DNA of 64,000 bases, from assembly GCF_028372415.1 (NCBI RefSeq), contig NC_092875.1, positions 434,999,377 through 435,063,376 of the forward strand, written 5' to 3'. The position numbers and the translations under genes are program-made. The stretch is from Notamacropus eugenii. Lineage: Eukaryota > Chordata > Mammalia > Diprotodontia > Macropodidae. Shown in pieces: positions 23,391 to 33,185 of this stretch (the stretch's first letter is position 1; each line of letters begins with the position of its first letter). Under the pieces are notes generated by a model. That model worked only from the letters and a program-made list of their open reading frames with translations. It had not been told where the DNA came from and searched no databases.

Positions 23391-24014
23391 ATGGAGTTCA
23401 TTCAATGGCTTCTAGCAGTGACTGGAGTTGAGTTTGAAGAACGGACTTTGGAAACAAGAGAACAATATATGAAGTTACTGGAAGATGGATTTCTGCTCTT
23501 TCAACTAGTGACTTTGGTTGAAATAGATGGAATGAAACTTACCCAGACCCGAGCCATTCTTAGCTACCTGGCTGCTAAAGACAATCTGTGTGGGAAGGAC
23601 TTGAAAGAAACAGCGTTCATTAACACATATGTGGATGGCATCTCGGATCTGATGTTTATGATTATGATACATTATTTCAAGCCAGCTGAAGAAAAGGAAA
23701 AGGCGATTGAACTTATCCTGGAGAAAACCAAAAGCCAATATTTCCCTGTCTTTGAAAAGGCTTTGAAAAACCATGGACAAGATTATCTGGTTGGCAACAA
23801 ATTTAGTTGGGCAGACAGACAACTGCTGAAAGTTATTATAATGGTAGAAGAATTATGTGCCACTATGCTCTCCAAATTTCCTCTGCTACAGGCATTTAAA
23901 ACAAGAATCAGCAACATCCCTACAATTAAGAAAACTCTTCATTCTGGTAGTCAGAGGAAACCTCCACCTCATGACCACTATGTGACCACCATGAGGACAG
24001 TTCTGCAGTTTTAA
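23391..24014 (+). pseudogene. GSTA4-like alpha-class glutathione S-transferase retrocopy
   Basis: An uninterrupted 207-codon frame equals residues 16-222 of the 222-residue alpha GSTs with no net indel. Recognisable segments: V-E-I-D-G-M-K-L and Q-T-R-A-I-L of the thioredoxin-like glutathione site, Y-F-P-V-F-E-K-A-L-K and H-G-Q-D-Y-L-V-G-N-K of the helical domain, the S-x-x-D capping box in F-S-W-A-D, and K-P-P-P near the C-terminus. The K-P-P-P...Y-V ending favours GSTA4 over GSTA1. Family members conjugate glutathione to electrophiles such as 4-hydroxynonenal in the cytosol. Here the N-terminus with catalytic Tyr9 and Arg15 is replaced by L1-derived sequence, and the conserved cis-proline (residue 56) reads Thr at frame residue 41. 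The lack of introns, the A-tail and the flanking duplication mark it as processed. Probably not an active enzyme; expression is unknown. Confidence 0.85.
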
Positions 24015-24043
24015 TGGCCAAGGGTAGGGGTAAGTCAATTAGG

Positions 24044-24190
24044 AAATGGAAAGAGATTCAGTTCATGAATCAGAAGATGTGGATTCAAATCCTGCCTCTG
24101 ATGCTTATAACTTGTCCCTGGCCCTCAGTTTCCTCATCTGTAAAATGAGAGGGATGAGCTAATGATCTCTTTGAGTTGTATATCCATGAC
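24044..24190 (+). repeat. MIR-type SINE within the GST 3' UTR
   Basis: 'ggattcaaatcctgcctctg', 'ctcagtttcctcatctgtaa', 'aatgagagggatgagctaat'. It may have been in the parental 3' UTR or inserted later. Confidence 0.7.
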
Positions 24191-24360
24191 TCTATGAAGA
24201 AGAGAATAAAAAAATTTTAGCTACATTGTTATCGATAGCACAAAGTCACTGTGATAGTGGATGGGTGAAGCTTATCTCTAGGTACTAAAAACAAAATGTT
24301 AGATGAGTACAAAACTAATGATGCCACTAAAAGCAAAAGTTGAAATCAAATGCAAAGCTG

Positions 24361-24386
24361 ATTAAATTTAAAGGTGTCAAAAAAAA
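24361..24386 (+). terminator. Retrocopied polyadenylation signal and A-tail
   Basis: ATTAAA at 24,361-24,366 lies 12 bases before a run of eight A (24,379-24,386), the spacing expected of a copied mRNA 3' end. The second target-site duplication starts two bases later. Confidence 0.65.
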
Positions 24387-24388
24387 TC

Positions 24389-24403
24389 AAACTTCCAAAC
24401 CCC
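24389..24403 (+). repeat. Target-site duplication, right copy
   Basis: Exact 15-base match to 23,185-23,199. The host L1 5' UTR continues immediately after it. Confidence 0.85.
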
Positions 24404-24531
24404 CAGAAATATCTCTGAAAACAGCAGTGCAAGAAAGCCTGAAATTTGACACAGTGCCCCTACTATTTCCCACACCAGGAACAGAGACCAAATGTAACAT
24501 ATAGTTCAAATTTGAGGAATAGACTGGGAAA

Positions 24532-25570
24532 ATGAGCAAAGAAAATGAAACTATTACAAACTTCTATGGAGAAAGAGAAGATGAAAACATCAGCTCAAAA
24601 GAAGACAATGACCACAAAATAGCTACAAGGAAACCCTCAAAGAAAAAGAAATTGGACGCAGGTCCAAAAAGAATTCCTGACAGAACTAAAAAACACTATT
24701 TTCAAAATCAAGTAAGAATGGTAAAATAGGTGAAGAAATGAGAGAGATGTAGGCAAATTATAAAACGACAAGGAATAGCTTGGTAAAAGAGGCACAGAAA
24801 ATAGTATAGAAAATAATTCTTTAGAAAAACACAATTGGTCAAATGGAAAAATAGGTATAAAACTTCAGTGACGAAAATAACTCTTTAAAAAACATAAGTA
24901 GACAAATGTTAAAAAAAAAAAGAGCTACAAGAGCTCACTGAAGAAAATAATTGTAGAAAAATTATATTGGGCAAATGGAAGCTAATGACCCCAGGAGGCA
25001 TTTAGAAACAAAGCAAAATTAAAAAGAATGAAAAATAGAAGAAAATGTGAAATATCTCATTGGAAAAGTAACTGACCTGAAAAATGGATCGAGGAGAAAC
25101 AATTTAAGAATTAGACTATCTGAAAGCCATGTTCAAAAAAGAAGCCTTAGACATCATATTTCAAGAGATTATCAAGGAAAACTGCCCCAGTATCTTAGAT
25201 CCAGAGCATAAAATCAGAATTGGAAGAATATACCAATCACCTCCTAAAAGAGTTGCCAAAATGAAAATTCCCAGTAATATTATAGCCAAATTCTATAGCT
25301 TCCAAGGCAAAGAGAAAAAAAAAAACTTCAAGCAGTCAGAATAAAACCATGCAAATATTGTGAACTACAGTCAAGGTCACACAAGATTTAGCAGCTAAAA
25401 CTGTAAAGGAGCAGAGGGCATGGAATATGATATTCCAGAAGGCTAAGATTATGACCAAGAATAAGCTACACAGCAAAACTGAGTATAATCCTTCAGGGGA
25501 AAATAGATATTTAATGACATAGAGAACTTTTAAGCATTTCTGATGAAAAGACCAGAGATGAGTAGAAAGT
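24532..25570 (+). pseudogene. L1 ORF1 (decayed)
   Basis: The start at ATG 24,532 ('atgagcaaagaaaatgaaac') matches the marsupial L1 ORF1 start. The frame is open to 24,729 (Lys/Glu-rich N-terminal part), then broken. A second piece at 25,129-25,344 reads like the RNA-recognition and C-terminal region (...I-I-F-Q-E-I-I-K-E-N-C-P..., ...I-I-A-K-F...). Further diverged homology runs to about 25,570 ('gctacacagcaaaactgagt', 'ctgatgaaaagaccagagat'). ORF1p normally forms the RNA-binding trimer of the L1 particle. Multiple stops and frameshifts make this copy dead. Confidence 0.75.
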
Positions 25571-26180
25571 TTGACTTTCAAATCAAGACTCAAGAGAAGT
25601 ATATAAAGTCAAACATGAGAGAGAAACCATTAAGGGACTCAATGAGGATAAACTGTTTATATTCTAATAAAGGAAGATAAAACTTGTAACTCCTAAGAAA
25701 TTTATCATTATTAAGGCAGCTAGACAGATCAGACAGAGACAGAGGGCATGAGAGAGAGTTGATTATGTTGAGATGATCTTTAAAAAATGGATTGGTAGAA
25801 AAGAAGGATGCTCTAAGAGAATGAGGAAGGGAGAGGAAGAAAGGGGAAATCATCTCATGAGAACAGTGAGCAATGAAAAGTTTTTACCATGGAGGGGAAA
25901 ATGACTGGGAGTGTGGCAAGAAATGCTTGAACCTCATTTATCTAAATTGGTTCAAAGAAGGGAAAATTTATATACATACTCAATTGGGCATAAAATCTAT
26001 CTTACCCGAGGGGAACATAGGAAAAGAAGGGGCTAAGAAAAAAGGGAGGGTAGTACAAAGAAAGGTAGTAAAGAAAAATAGTGATCAGAAACAAAAAAAA
26101 TTTCAAAAAAGGCACAGGTTAAAAAGAGAGAGAGAAAAGGATAAATAGAAGAAAACAAGATAGAAGAAAATGCACAGTTA
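25571..26180 (+). mobile_element. L1 inter-ORF spacer (purine-rich)
   Basis: About 600 bases of markedly purine-rich DNA between ORF1 and ORF2, in the order seen in marsupial L1: 'gacagagacagagggcatga', 'gaatgaggaagggagaggaa', 'aaaagtttttaccatggagg', 'catactcaattgggcataaa'. Open frames here on either strand are compositional. Confidence 0.65.
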
Positions 26181-29068
26181 GTAATCATAACTGTGAGTGA
26201 GAATGAGATTAATTCACCCATGAAATGGAAGCAGATAACAGAATGGATTAGAAATCAAAATTCAACAATATGTTGTTTACAAGAAAAACACTGAAAACAG
26301 GGAGATAGACACAGAATTAAAAAATAAAGGACTGGAGCAGAATTCATTATGCTTCAGGTGAAGTAAAAATGGCAGGGATAACAATTATGACCTCAAACAA
26401 AGCAAAAAATGAAAATAATTGTTTTAATTAAAATAGAAAAGCAGGAAAATTAAATCTTGCTCAAAGGAACCATAGACAATGAAGCAATATCAATATTAAA
26501 TATATATGCACCAAACAACATACTATCCAGATTCTTAAATGAAAAGTTAAATGATTACAGAAGAAAATAGTAAAACTATACTAGAAGGAACTGCCACTTT
26601 CCCCTCTCAGAACTAGATAAATCTAACCATAAAATAAATAAGAAGTTAGTGAAATGAATGATAGATGTCTGAAGAAAATTGAATGGGAATTGAAAGGAAT
26701 ATAACCTTTTCTCATCTGTACATGATACCTTCACAAAAATGGACCATACATTAGGGCATAAAAACCTCATGAGCAAATGCTGAAAAGGAATTATATGTAT
26801 TATTTTCAGATGAAAATAGATGAACTAAATAAAAATAAATAATAAATACAAAACAAAAATTTCATTCAGTAAAGAGCCAGGAAAGCATAAATTAAAAACT
26901 AATTGGAAACTAAATAATTTAATCCTTGAAAATAAATGGGTCATAGAAACAATAATTTCAGTAAAGAGCATAACAGCAATGAAATAACATAAAAAATTTG
27001 TGTAAACGAAAGCAGTACTTATGAGAAAATGCATATCTCTAAAAGTGTACATACATCCATAAAAAGAGAGAAAGAGTAGACCAATTAATTGGGCACTCAG
27101 TTAAAAAAAGATCAAATTAAAATTTTTCAATTAATTATCAAAATGTAAATCCTGAAAATCAAAGGAGAGATAAATAAAATTGAAAGTTTAAAAAGGCATT
27201 GAACTAATAAATTTAAAAGCAATTGGTTTTATGAAAAAAGCAATAAAATCTATAAACCATTGGTTAATTTTATTTTTAAAAAAAAAAGAAGAAAACAAAA
27301 TTTTCAGTATCAAAAATGGAAAGAGTGAATGAACCAACAATGAAAGTGAAATTAGAGCAATTAGCAGGAATTATTTTGCCCAATTATATAAGAGTAAAAC
27401 TGACAGTTTAAGTGAGATGGGTGCATAATTACAAAAAAATATATAAATTGCCCAGATTAACAGAAGAGAAAATAGAATACTTAAATAACCCTACCTTAGA
27501 AAAAGAAATTAAGCCATAAATGAGCTCCATAAGAAAAAGCCTCAGGATCAAATGAATTTAAAAGTGAATTCTACCAAACATTTAAGTAATAATTACTCCC
27601 AATACTATACAAACTACTTGGAAAAATAGGTAAAGAAGGAGTCTAACAAATTCATTTTATGATAAAAAAAATGGTTTTGATACCTAAATAAGAAAGAATG
27701 AAAGACATAAAAAGAAAACTATAGATCAATTTCCCTAGTGAACATAGATTCAATTTTTAAAAATAAAATACTAACAAGGAGATTTTAGGAAAACATTACA
27801 AAAATCTGGTGGGATTTATACCAAAAATGCAGGGCTGGTTCAATATTTGGAAAACTAGGCAAAATTGACCATGTAAATAACAAACAAATTAAAAATATGT
27901 GTTAATAACAGATGCAGAAAAAGCCTTTGACAACCTACAATACCTGTTACTATTAAGAATTCTACAAAACATAGGAAAAAATAGGGCCTTTCTTAAGATG
28001 ATAAGTAATATCTATCTAAAATCAAGAGCAAGCATTATCTGTAACAAGGCATTAGAACCCTTCCTAATAAATTCAGGGCTGAAGCACAGATGTTCATCAT
28101 CAGTGCTATTATTCAATATTGTTCAAGATATGTTACCTATAGCAATAAGAGAACAAAAAGAAACTGAAGGAATAAAAAACAGACAATGGGGAAACCAAAC
28201 TATCACTCTTTTCAGGTGACATGATGGTATACTTAGAGAACTCTAGAAAATAAATTTAAAAACTACTTGAAACAATTAACAACTTTAACAAAGTTGAAGG
28301 ATTTAAAATAAATTCATACGAATCATCAGCATTTCTAAATATTACCAACAAAACTCAACAAGGAGAGATAGAAAGAAAAATTCCATTTAAAATAAACTCA
28401 GACATTATAAGATACTTGGAAGTCTACCTGCCAAGAAAAACCCAGTAACTACATAGACACAATTATGGAGTGTTTTTCTCACAATTAAAGATGGTTATAA
28501 ATAACTAGAGAAATATTAATTGCTCATGGGTAGGCTGAACCAATTTGATAAAAATGACACTTTTACTTTTTATTTTTTTGGTGTCACAGGAATCAGACTA
28601 CTAAAGAATCATTTCATAAAAAAATAACAAAACTTATCTGCAAGAACAAATGCTGAAGAATATCAAGGGAATCATTGGGGAAAAAATGTTAAGGAAGTTG
28701 GCCTAACAGCCCCAGATTTCAAACCATATTACAAAGTGCTGATCATGAAAACTATCTAGTACTAGCTAAGAAACAGAGTGGTAGATCAGTGGAATAGACT
28801 GGGTACACAAGACACATTAGATACGCAATGTATCTTTAGGGTAGCAGGAAAAAAGAAACAAGGGGAAGAAATAAATTTACATGATAATTTTGTTGTGTAT
28901 TTGAAATGAATAGCAAGTTGTTAATAGCAGATTTGCAATTTCATGTGCAAATGCTTGTTTTATTCCAAAAATTAAAAATAAAATAAATTTAAATAATATG
29001 TAGTAGTACATGAGCATGATAATCTAGTGTTTGATAAACACAAAAATCCAAACTGTGTGATAAGAATC
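26181..29068 (+). pseudogene. L1 ORF2 (decayed endonuclease-reverse transcriptase)
   Basis: Nucleotide landmarks of the endonuclease domain are present ('acaatatgttgtttacaaga', 'ctggagcagaattcattatg', 'atatatgcaccaaacaac'), then of the reverse transcriptase. The longest intact piece (27,899-28,219) holds D-A-E-K-A-F-D of RT motif A and L-L-F-N-I-V. A frameshift follows, and the F-A-D-D box reads F-S-G-D before M-M-V-Y-L-E-N near 28,213-28,242. The frame is broken many times and interrupted at about 28,831-28,997 by another L1 end. It stops near 29,068 without its own 3' UTR, so it is a dead, 3'-incomplete copy. Confidence 0.8.
28831..28997 (+). mobile_element. 5'-truncated L1 3' end nested in ORF2
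   Basis: Ends in the marsupial L1 3' UTR pattern 'caaatgcttgttttattcca' and 'aaattaaaaataaaataaat'. The surrounding ORF2 text resumes directly afterwards ('aatctagtgtttgataaaca'). Left border approximate; a target-site duplication is not clear ('atgta' on both sides at most). Confidence 0.55.
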
Positions 29069-29094
29069 AGGAAAAAAAATTTTAAAAAAAGCAA

Positions 29095-29260
29095 GGCAAG
29101 TGAGTCCTGCCTTCAAGAAGTTTATATGTCAATAGAGGAAGAAAACACACATAACTAAAATGGGGAGACAAGGGGGGCAGGATGTAGCCTGGCTGGAATG
29201 TGACATAGAGATAGCTAGTGAGTAACATACTGAGCCTGAAAGTAGCATTAGATTAGGTGA
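29095..29260 (-). repeat. L2 LINE fragment, antisense
   Basis: 'gtcctgccttcaagaagttt', then 'agaggaagaaaacacacata', the reversed L2 pattern next to its 3' terminus. Confidence 0.5.
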
Positions 29261-29334
29261 AATAGTGACATTGCTCTGCTTTTAGTGGCTGACTTAGCTT
29301 GATTCAAAACCTGTATGATAATTCACAGATAGAG

Positions 29335-29475
29335 ACATTACAGTTCATCCAATCCAAGATTTTCATTTTGTAGATGGGGAAACTGAGACTCAAAATTAAA
29401 TGACTTGCCTAAAGTCATGCAGATAGCCATTTGCAGAACTCACACTAGAATCCTAGTCTCTCAAATTTAAATTTG
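29335..29475 (-). repeat. MIR-type SINE
   Basis: 'ttttgtagatggggaaactg', 'aaatgacttgcctaaagtca', 'tcacactagaatcctagtct'. Confidence 0.7.
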
Positions 29476-29499
29476 ATGGTTCCAAATAAGAAGTCATAA

Positions 29500-29712
29500 T
29501 CACTTACATTCCCTTAGCATTTTAAGGTTTACAAAACTCTTTATTTATAACCACCCTGTGAGATAGGTATATAATCTCCATTTTGAAGAAAAGAAAGCCA
29601 ATTCTCAGAAATTCTCAGGCAACTTGTACAAGGTCATACAGCTGGTAAGTGTGTGAGTGGGATTCTAGGTCGGGATTTCTGACTCATATCCCAGTTTACT
29701 TTTCATTATATT
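29500..29712 (-). repeat. MIR-type SINE, longer copy
   Basis: 'agcattttaaggtttacaaa', 'accaccctgtgagataggta', 'acaaggtcatacagctggta', 'gtgggattctaggtcgggat'. This is a nearly full antisense copy. Confidence 0.75.
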
Positions 29713-30089
29713 ATACTACCTTTTTGAATGCATCACAGCCTGAAGAGAAAACAAAGTTAAACCTTATACCTTGAGTGTGATAAGATTTTGATGACTGGGA
29801 AAGCCTCTGGAGCTGTACATGCTAGGTTCGTTACTTTGATAACTTAGGGACCAATATTCTGCTTGGTTGCTTTGGTTTGTCCCCTTTTCTTTCTGTGTAA
29901 ATCACTGGGAAACCTAATTTCCTTCTATTTCTTTGATATTTCACCCAGCATCTAGTATGGCTCTCTATTTGCAGAGGGTGTTGAATGTATCTTGACGTTG
30001 ATTATGAATGTTACACTAAAGAAATAGATAAACATTTAAAGCCCTCTACCATCTAGTCTGTGCCATCTTTTGTGTTACCTTCAACCCAA

Positions 30090-30185
30090 TCCAACAAAGC
30101 TTCAGTGCCTACAACATTCAAGACACTGTGCTAGACTAGGGGGAAAAGATGCGAACAAGATGCTTCCACTCTCTTAGAACGCACT
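30090..30185 (-). repeat. L2 LINE 3' end, antisense
   Basis: 'agtgcctacaacattcaaga' then 'cactgtgctagacta', then 'cttccactctcttagaacgc'. Confidence 0.55.
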
Positions 30186-30189
30186 GCTC

Positions 30190-31005
30190 TCCTATGCGAG
30201 TGTTCAACTCCAGTCCAATCAGTCTTCTCACTATATTCTTAGCTTGCCTTTCATTTTTCTGCTCCTGAACCTATTTGAAATGATTTCCCTTTCCATCCAT
30301 AATTATTAAATTATTTAGGAATCCGTAAAGGCCTAGTTAAGACCTCTGAAGTCTTCCTAGACCTCTTCAGCAGAAATATCCCCTTCCATTGCTGAGCTCC
30401 TGGAGAATATCCTTACAAAAATCATTTCTGCTCTTAAAATATTAATATGAAATACAATGAAAATATAATTTAATAATAAGAAACATATTAGTAAATACAT
30501 CCGTAAAGAAGCACAACAAGAAAAAAGTAACAAACCCCAAATAAATATTTTTGGTTTAGTCAGTGCCATCTGCCAACTCTGTCATCTTTTCGAGGTGCTA
30601 TGAAACCTTCCACCCTAATGAGCATTGTGATATTAAAGTAGAAGTAGCATATTAATTCAGAAAACATGTGTGCTAAAAAAGAAAAATGAAGTTATTTAAC
30701 ATTTTTTTGACTCAACACTATCCCTATCTTATATTTCTTCTAAGTATCCTTTTTTTTCCTGCCTTGCTGGCATCTTCTTTTCTCTTTTTATAGTAGGCTC
30801 ATGCACTTCTCCTGTTGAAACTTTCTTTAAAGAAAGAATGTGGAATTCAAAGAACAAAAGATTGATAAATTAAAATGTTAAAAAGCACACAATATATTTA
30901 TCTGAAAGCTTTTTTCCCATAAACTAATTCAAAGAACAACTATTAATTGACTACTATGTGAAAAACTCTATAAAATCTTAACATATTTTCTTAAGACTAA
31001 TCTCT
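30190..31005. other. Unannotated AT-rich stretch
   Basis: No gene or repeat family recognised. The 70-codon minus-strand frame near 30,357-30,569 is unsupported. Confidence 0.4.
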
Positions 31006-31009
31006 ACAG

Positions 31010-31230
31010 TATGATCAATGAATAAGGTTATCCAGCCTCCAGTTGCAAATTTTTTGCGACTGGAAGCTCACTACCTCCTAAGTCTCCCATTCTACTTTGG
31101 AATAACTCTAACTCTTTTTAAAGTTCTCCACTCTCACCTCCTTTGATATTGTTTTTTCCTTTTCTTGCATCAAGTCTAAATCTGGCCCTCTAGCACTTTC
31201 ATTTAAACATCTTCCAGGGAAATCTGGACC
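31010..31230 (-). repeat. L3/CR1 LINE, antisense, part 1
   Basis: 'ctggaagctcactacctcct' followed by 'attctactttggaataactc' and 'cttgcatcaagtctaaatct' matches the reversed L3/CR1 ORF2 C-terminal and 3' region. Confidence 0.6.
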
Positions 31231-31497
31231 TTTCCTCAGGGATGGGGTAGAGAGGTTTCAACTACAGTATGAATCAGAATTGATGACTAGCGAGGCCTCT
31301 TCTAATTCTAAGCATCTGTCATTTTCTAATATAAAGACTATGATTTTAACAGGCACTTAAATCTTGAAGTAATAAAGGATTTATGGTAGAAATGTCAAAT
31401 AATAATAAGTGGAGGAGGAGTTTTGGTGGTTTGGAGGGTATTCCTATAAACCCCTAAAATATTGCATAGGTATGTGCAGCATCTCAGATGGACAGAC
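31231..31497. other. Unassigned stretch between L3 part 1 and the microsatellite
   Basis: Short unique-looking sequence; no gene visible. Confidence 0.35.
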
Positions 31498-31509
31498 GGA
31501 CAGACAGAT

Positions 31510-31576
<67 letters not shown>

Positions 31577-31637
31577 GGATGGATGGATGGATGGATGGAT
31601 GGATGGATGGATGGATGGATGGATGGATGGATGGATG
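31498..31637. repeat. Compound (GATA)n(GGAT)n microsatellite
   Basis: GATA units (about 31,508-31,575) switch to GGAT units (about 31,576-31,636) without interruption, preceded by short GACA-type units. The spurious 62-codon minus-strand frame (IHPS and IYLS repeats) comes from it. Confidence 0.97.
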
Positions 31638-31764
31638 ATAGATAAAGATGGATAGGAGAGAGAGAGATTCATATCTTTAGCAGAATCTCGTTAGGACTTT
31701 GTGTGTATGTGTGTGTGCATGGTATGTCCTTTTCATACATCAAACATAAAATTAGCCTCCCTGA

Positions 31765-32120
31765 AACTTCTGTCCAGTTTTCTTGTGCTGCTCTCTGAGG
31801 TTAAAAACAACACATCTAATCCTTCTTCCATATGACAATTGTTTAAATACTTTAAAGTAGTTATCATGTCTCCTGTCTTCTCTCCAGGTTAAATGGGTTC
31901 CTTCAAACTAATCCTCCTATGGTAAGTTCTCACCACACTGGCTCTCCTCATTTGGATATATTCCAGCTTGTCTGTCTTCCATATAATGCAGTGATCCAGA
32001 AATGAACAAAGTAGTTCAGATGTGTTCTGGGTAGGGCAGAGTATAAATGAACTGCTATTACCTCACTTATTTATTCTGGAGCTATGCTTCATTTAGTGTA
32101 GTCTGAGACAGCACTAGTTT
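31765..32120 (-). repeat. L3/CR1 LINE, antisense, part 2
   Basis: Clear reversed CR1 text: 'aatccttcttccatatgaca', 'gtagttatcatgtctcctgt', 'tctctccaggttaaatgggt', 'ttccagcttgtctgtcttcc', 'ttcagatgtgttctgggtag', 'ggcagagtataaatgaactg'. It encodes on the minus strand the decayed end of the CR1 polymerase frame. Confidence 0.75.
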
Positions 32121-32149
32121 GGGGGGTTTATTTTGTTTTGGTTTTGTTT

Positions 32150-32174
32150 GTTGTTTTTTTTTTTTTTTTTTTTT
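32150..32174. repeat. Poly(T) run
   Basis: About 21 consecutive T after a T-rich lead. It may be the reversed A-tail of a minus-strand insertion. Confidence 0.8.
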
Positions 32175-32339
32175 GCTTCTACATCACACTGTTGATTCAC
32201 ATGGATGAACTCACCAAAGTCATCACCAGAAAACTCATCATCATGGATGCTTCTGCCTTTGTACTTGCATCTCATCAATACCCCTCAGCTGCTTCTACCT
32301 CTCTGACTGGGGAGCAAAAGAGTTGAGCACAAAGTTTCT

Positions 32340-33003
32340 CCCATTTCCACCCTTTATAAAAGGTTCAAAATGCCAGCCATCTCTTCATTTACCAACAGCT
32401 GCTATGTGCAGTTTCATCTCCACCATCATCTTCAACATGCCTACATCCCTTTCCCTTCCCTTGCTATCCCTTCCCTTCCCTGCTTGTCTCCCCTAAAACT
32501 TTAGACCCAGTGCATTCTGAAGCCCATGGATTGAAAACAATGGGTCCCTGCCCAACCAACCTCCACTCAATGGCTGTTTTTGGACCCTCCTGGCTTAGAG
32601 TGAATGTCAACAGTCACCTTTTCTCTTTGAAACAACAAACCTGAGGCTCCCTCCAGCCCCTCCCAGAATGATTTATCTATTTATTTTTTTCTTTTCTATT
32701 AAAGGGGCCATCCCCTGACTACTTCTTAAAGAGGCCTATTCACTGAATAGGCATTACCTCACTCTGAGTACCTGATAAGGTCTCAGCCTAAAAGGCCAAG
32801 GTCTCCCTTTGCATCCTGGGTTGTCTCCAGTCATCCTGATGAATATTTGGTCACTGGCGCCAGATGGCTCAGGAGGAGAAAGTGAGGCTGCTGACCTTGC
32901 ACAGCCCTCCATCACTCAAAACAAAGTTAAATTCAAGTCATGTCATCATTTCTCTGATGTCATGGTCCTCTTTGAAAATGAAGGATGAATATAACAACAA
33001 TCT
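32340..33003 (+). repeat. Marsupial interspersed repeat, plus-strand copy
   Basis: Same family as the window start. It includes 'ctgactacttcttaaagagg', 'gtctccctttgcatcctggg', 'gaatatttggtcactggcgc', 'cagatggctcaggaggagaa' and a tail 'ctgatgtcatggtcctcttt'. It interrupts the antisense L3/CR1 element, which continues at 33,186. No coding capacity is seen. Confidence 0.65.
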
Positions 33004-33064
33004 GTGATGCCAGCTACCCTCAGGACCCCTCTCATTGCTGTTTCCTTCTGTGTATTGTCTTCCC

Positions 33065-33182
33065 TCATTCAACTATAAGCTAGTTGAAAGCAGAGATTAT
33101 CTTTTATCTCTATTATTTGTATCTATAGCACATAGCACTGTACCTGGTACATAGTAGGTATTTCATAAATATTTATTAACAT
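33065..33182 (+). repeat. L2 LINE 3' end
   Basis: 'actataagctagttgaaagc', 'tagcacatagcactgtacct', 'ggtacatagtaggtatttca', 'taaatatttatta'. Confidence 0.75.
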
Positions 33183-33185
33183 CAT

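Larger units (their letters stand above)
23200..24388 (+). mobile_element. Chimeric retro-insertion: L1 5' end fused to GST cDNA
   Basis: A 1.2-kb unit bounded by perfect 15-bp direct repeats. Its first 140-190 bases resemble the L1 5' terminus, starting 'ggagccaagatggtggagta' and continuing through 'tttcacctccaaacaatcat' and 'gaacaaatcctggaacagaa', paralogous to the host 5' UTR at about 22,620-22,770. Intronless alpha-class GST sequence follows, joined between about 23,345 and 23,390. Then come a 3' UTR containing a MIR (24,044-24,190), an ATTAAA signal at 24,361-24,366 and a run of eight A at 24,379-24,386. All hallmarks of L1-mediated target-primed reverse transcription are present. The L1 and GST parts lie within one pair of duplications, so they most likely entered together. 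Confidence 0.75.

Noticed and set aside
27899..28219. 106-codon frame as a possible host reverse-transcriptase gene
   Set aside because: It is the motif A region of a broken L1 ORF2, flanked by frameshifts and a damaged F-A-D-D box.
31508..31636. CRISPR-like or satellite array
   Set aside because: Units are 4 bases without spacers: a microsatellite.
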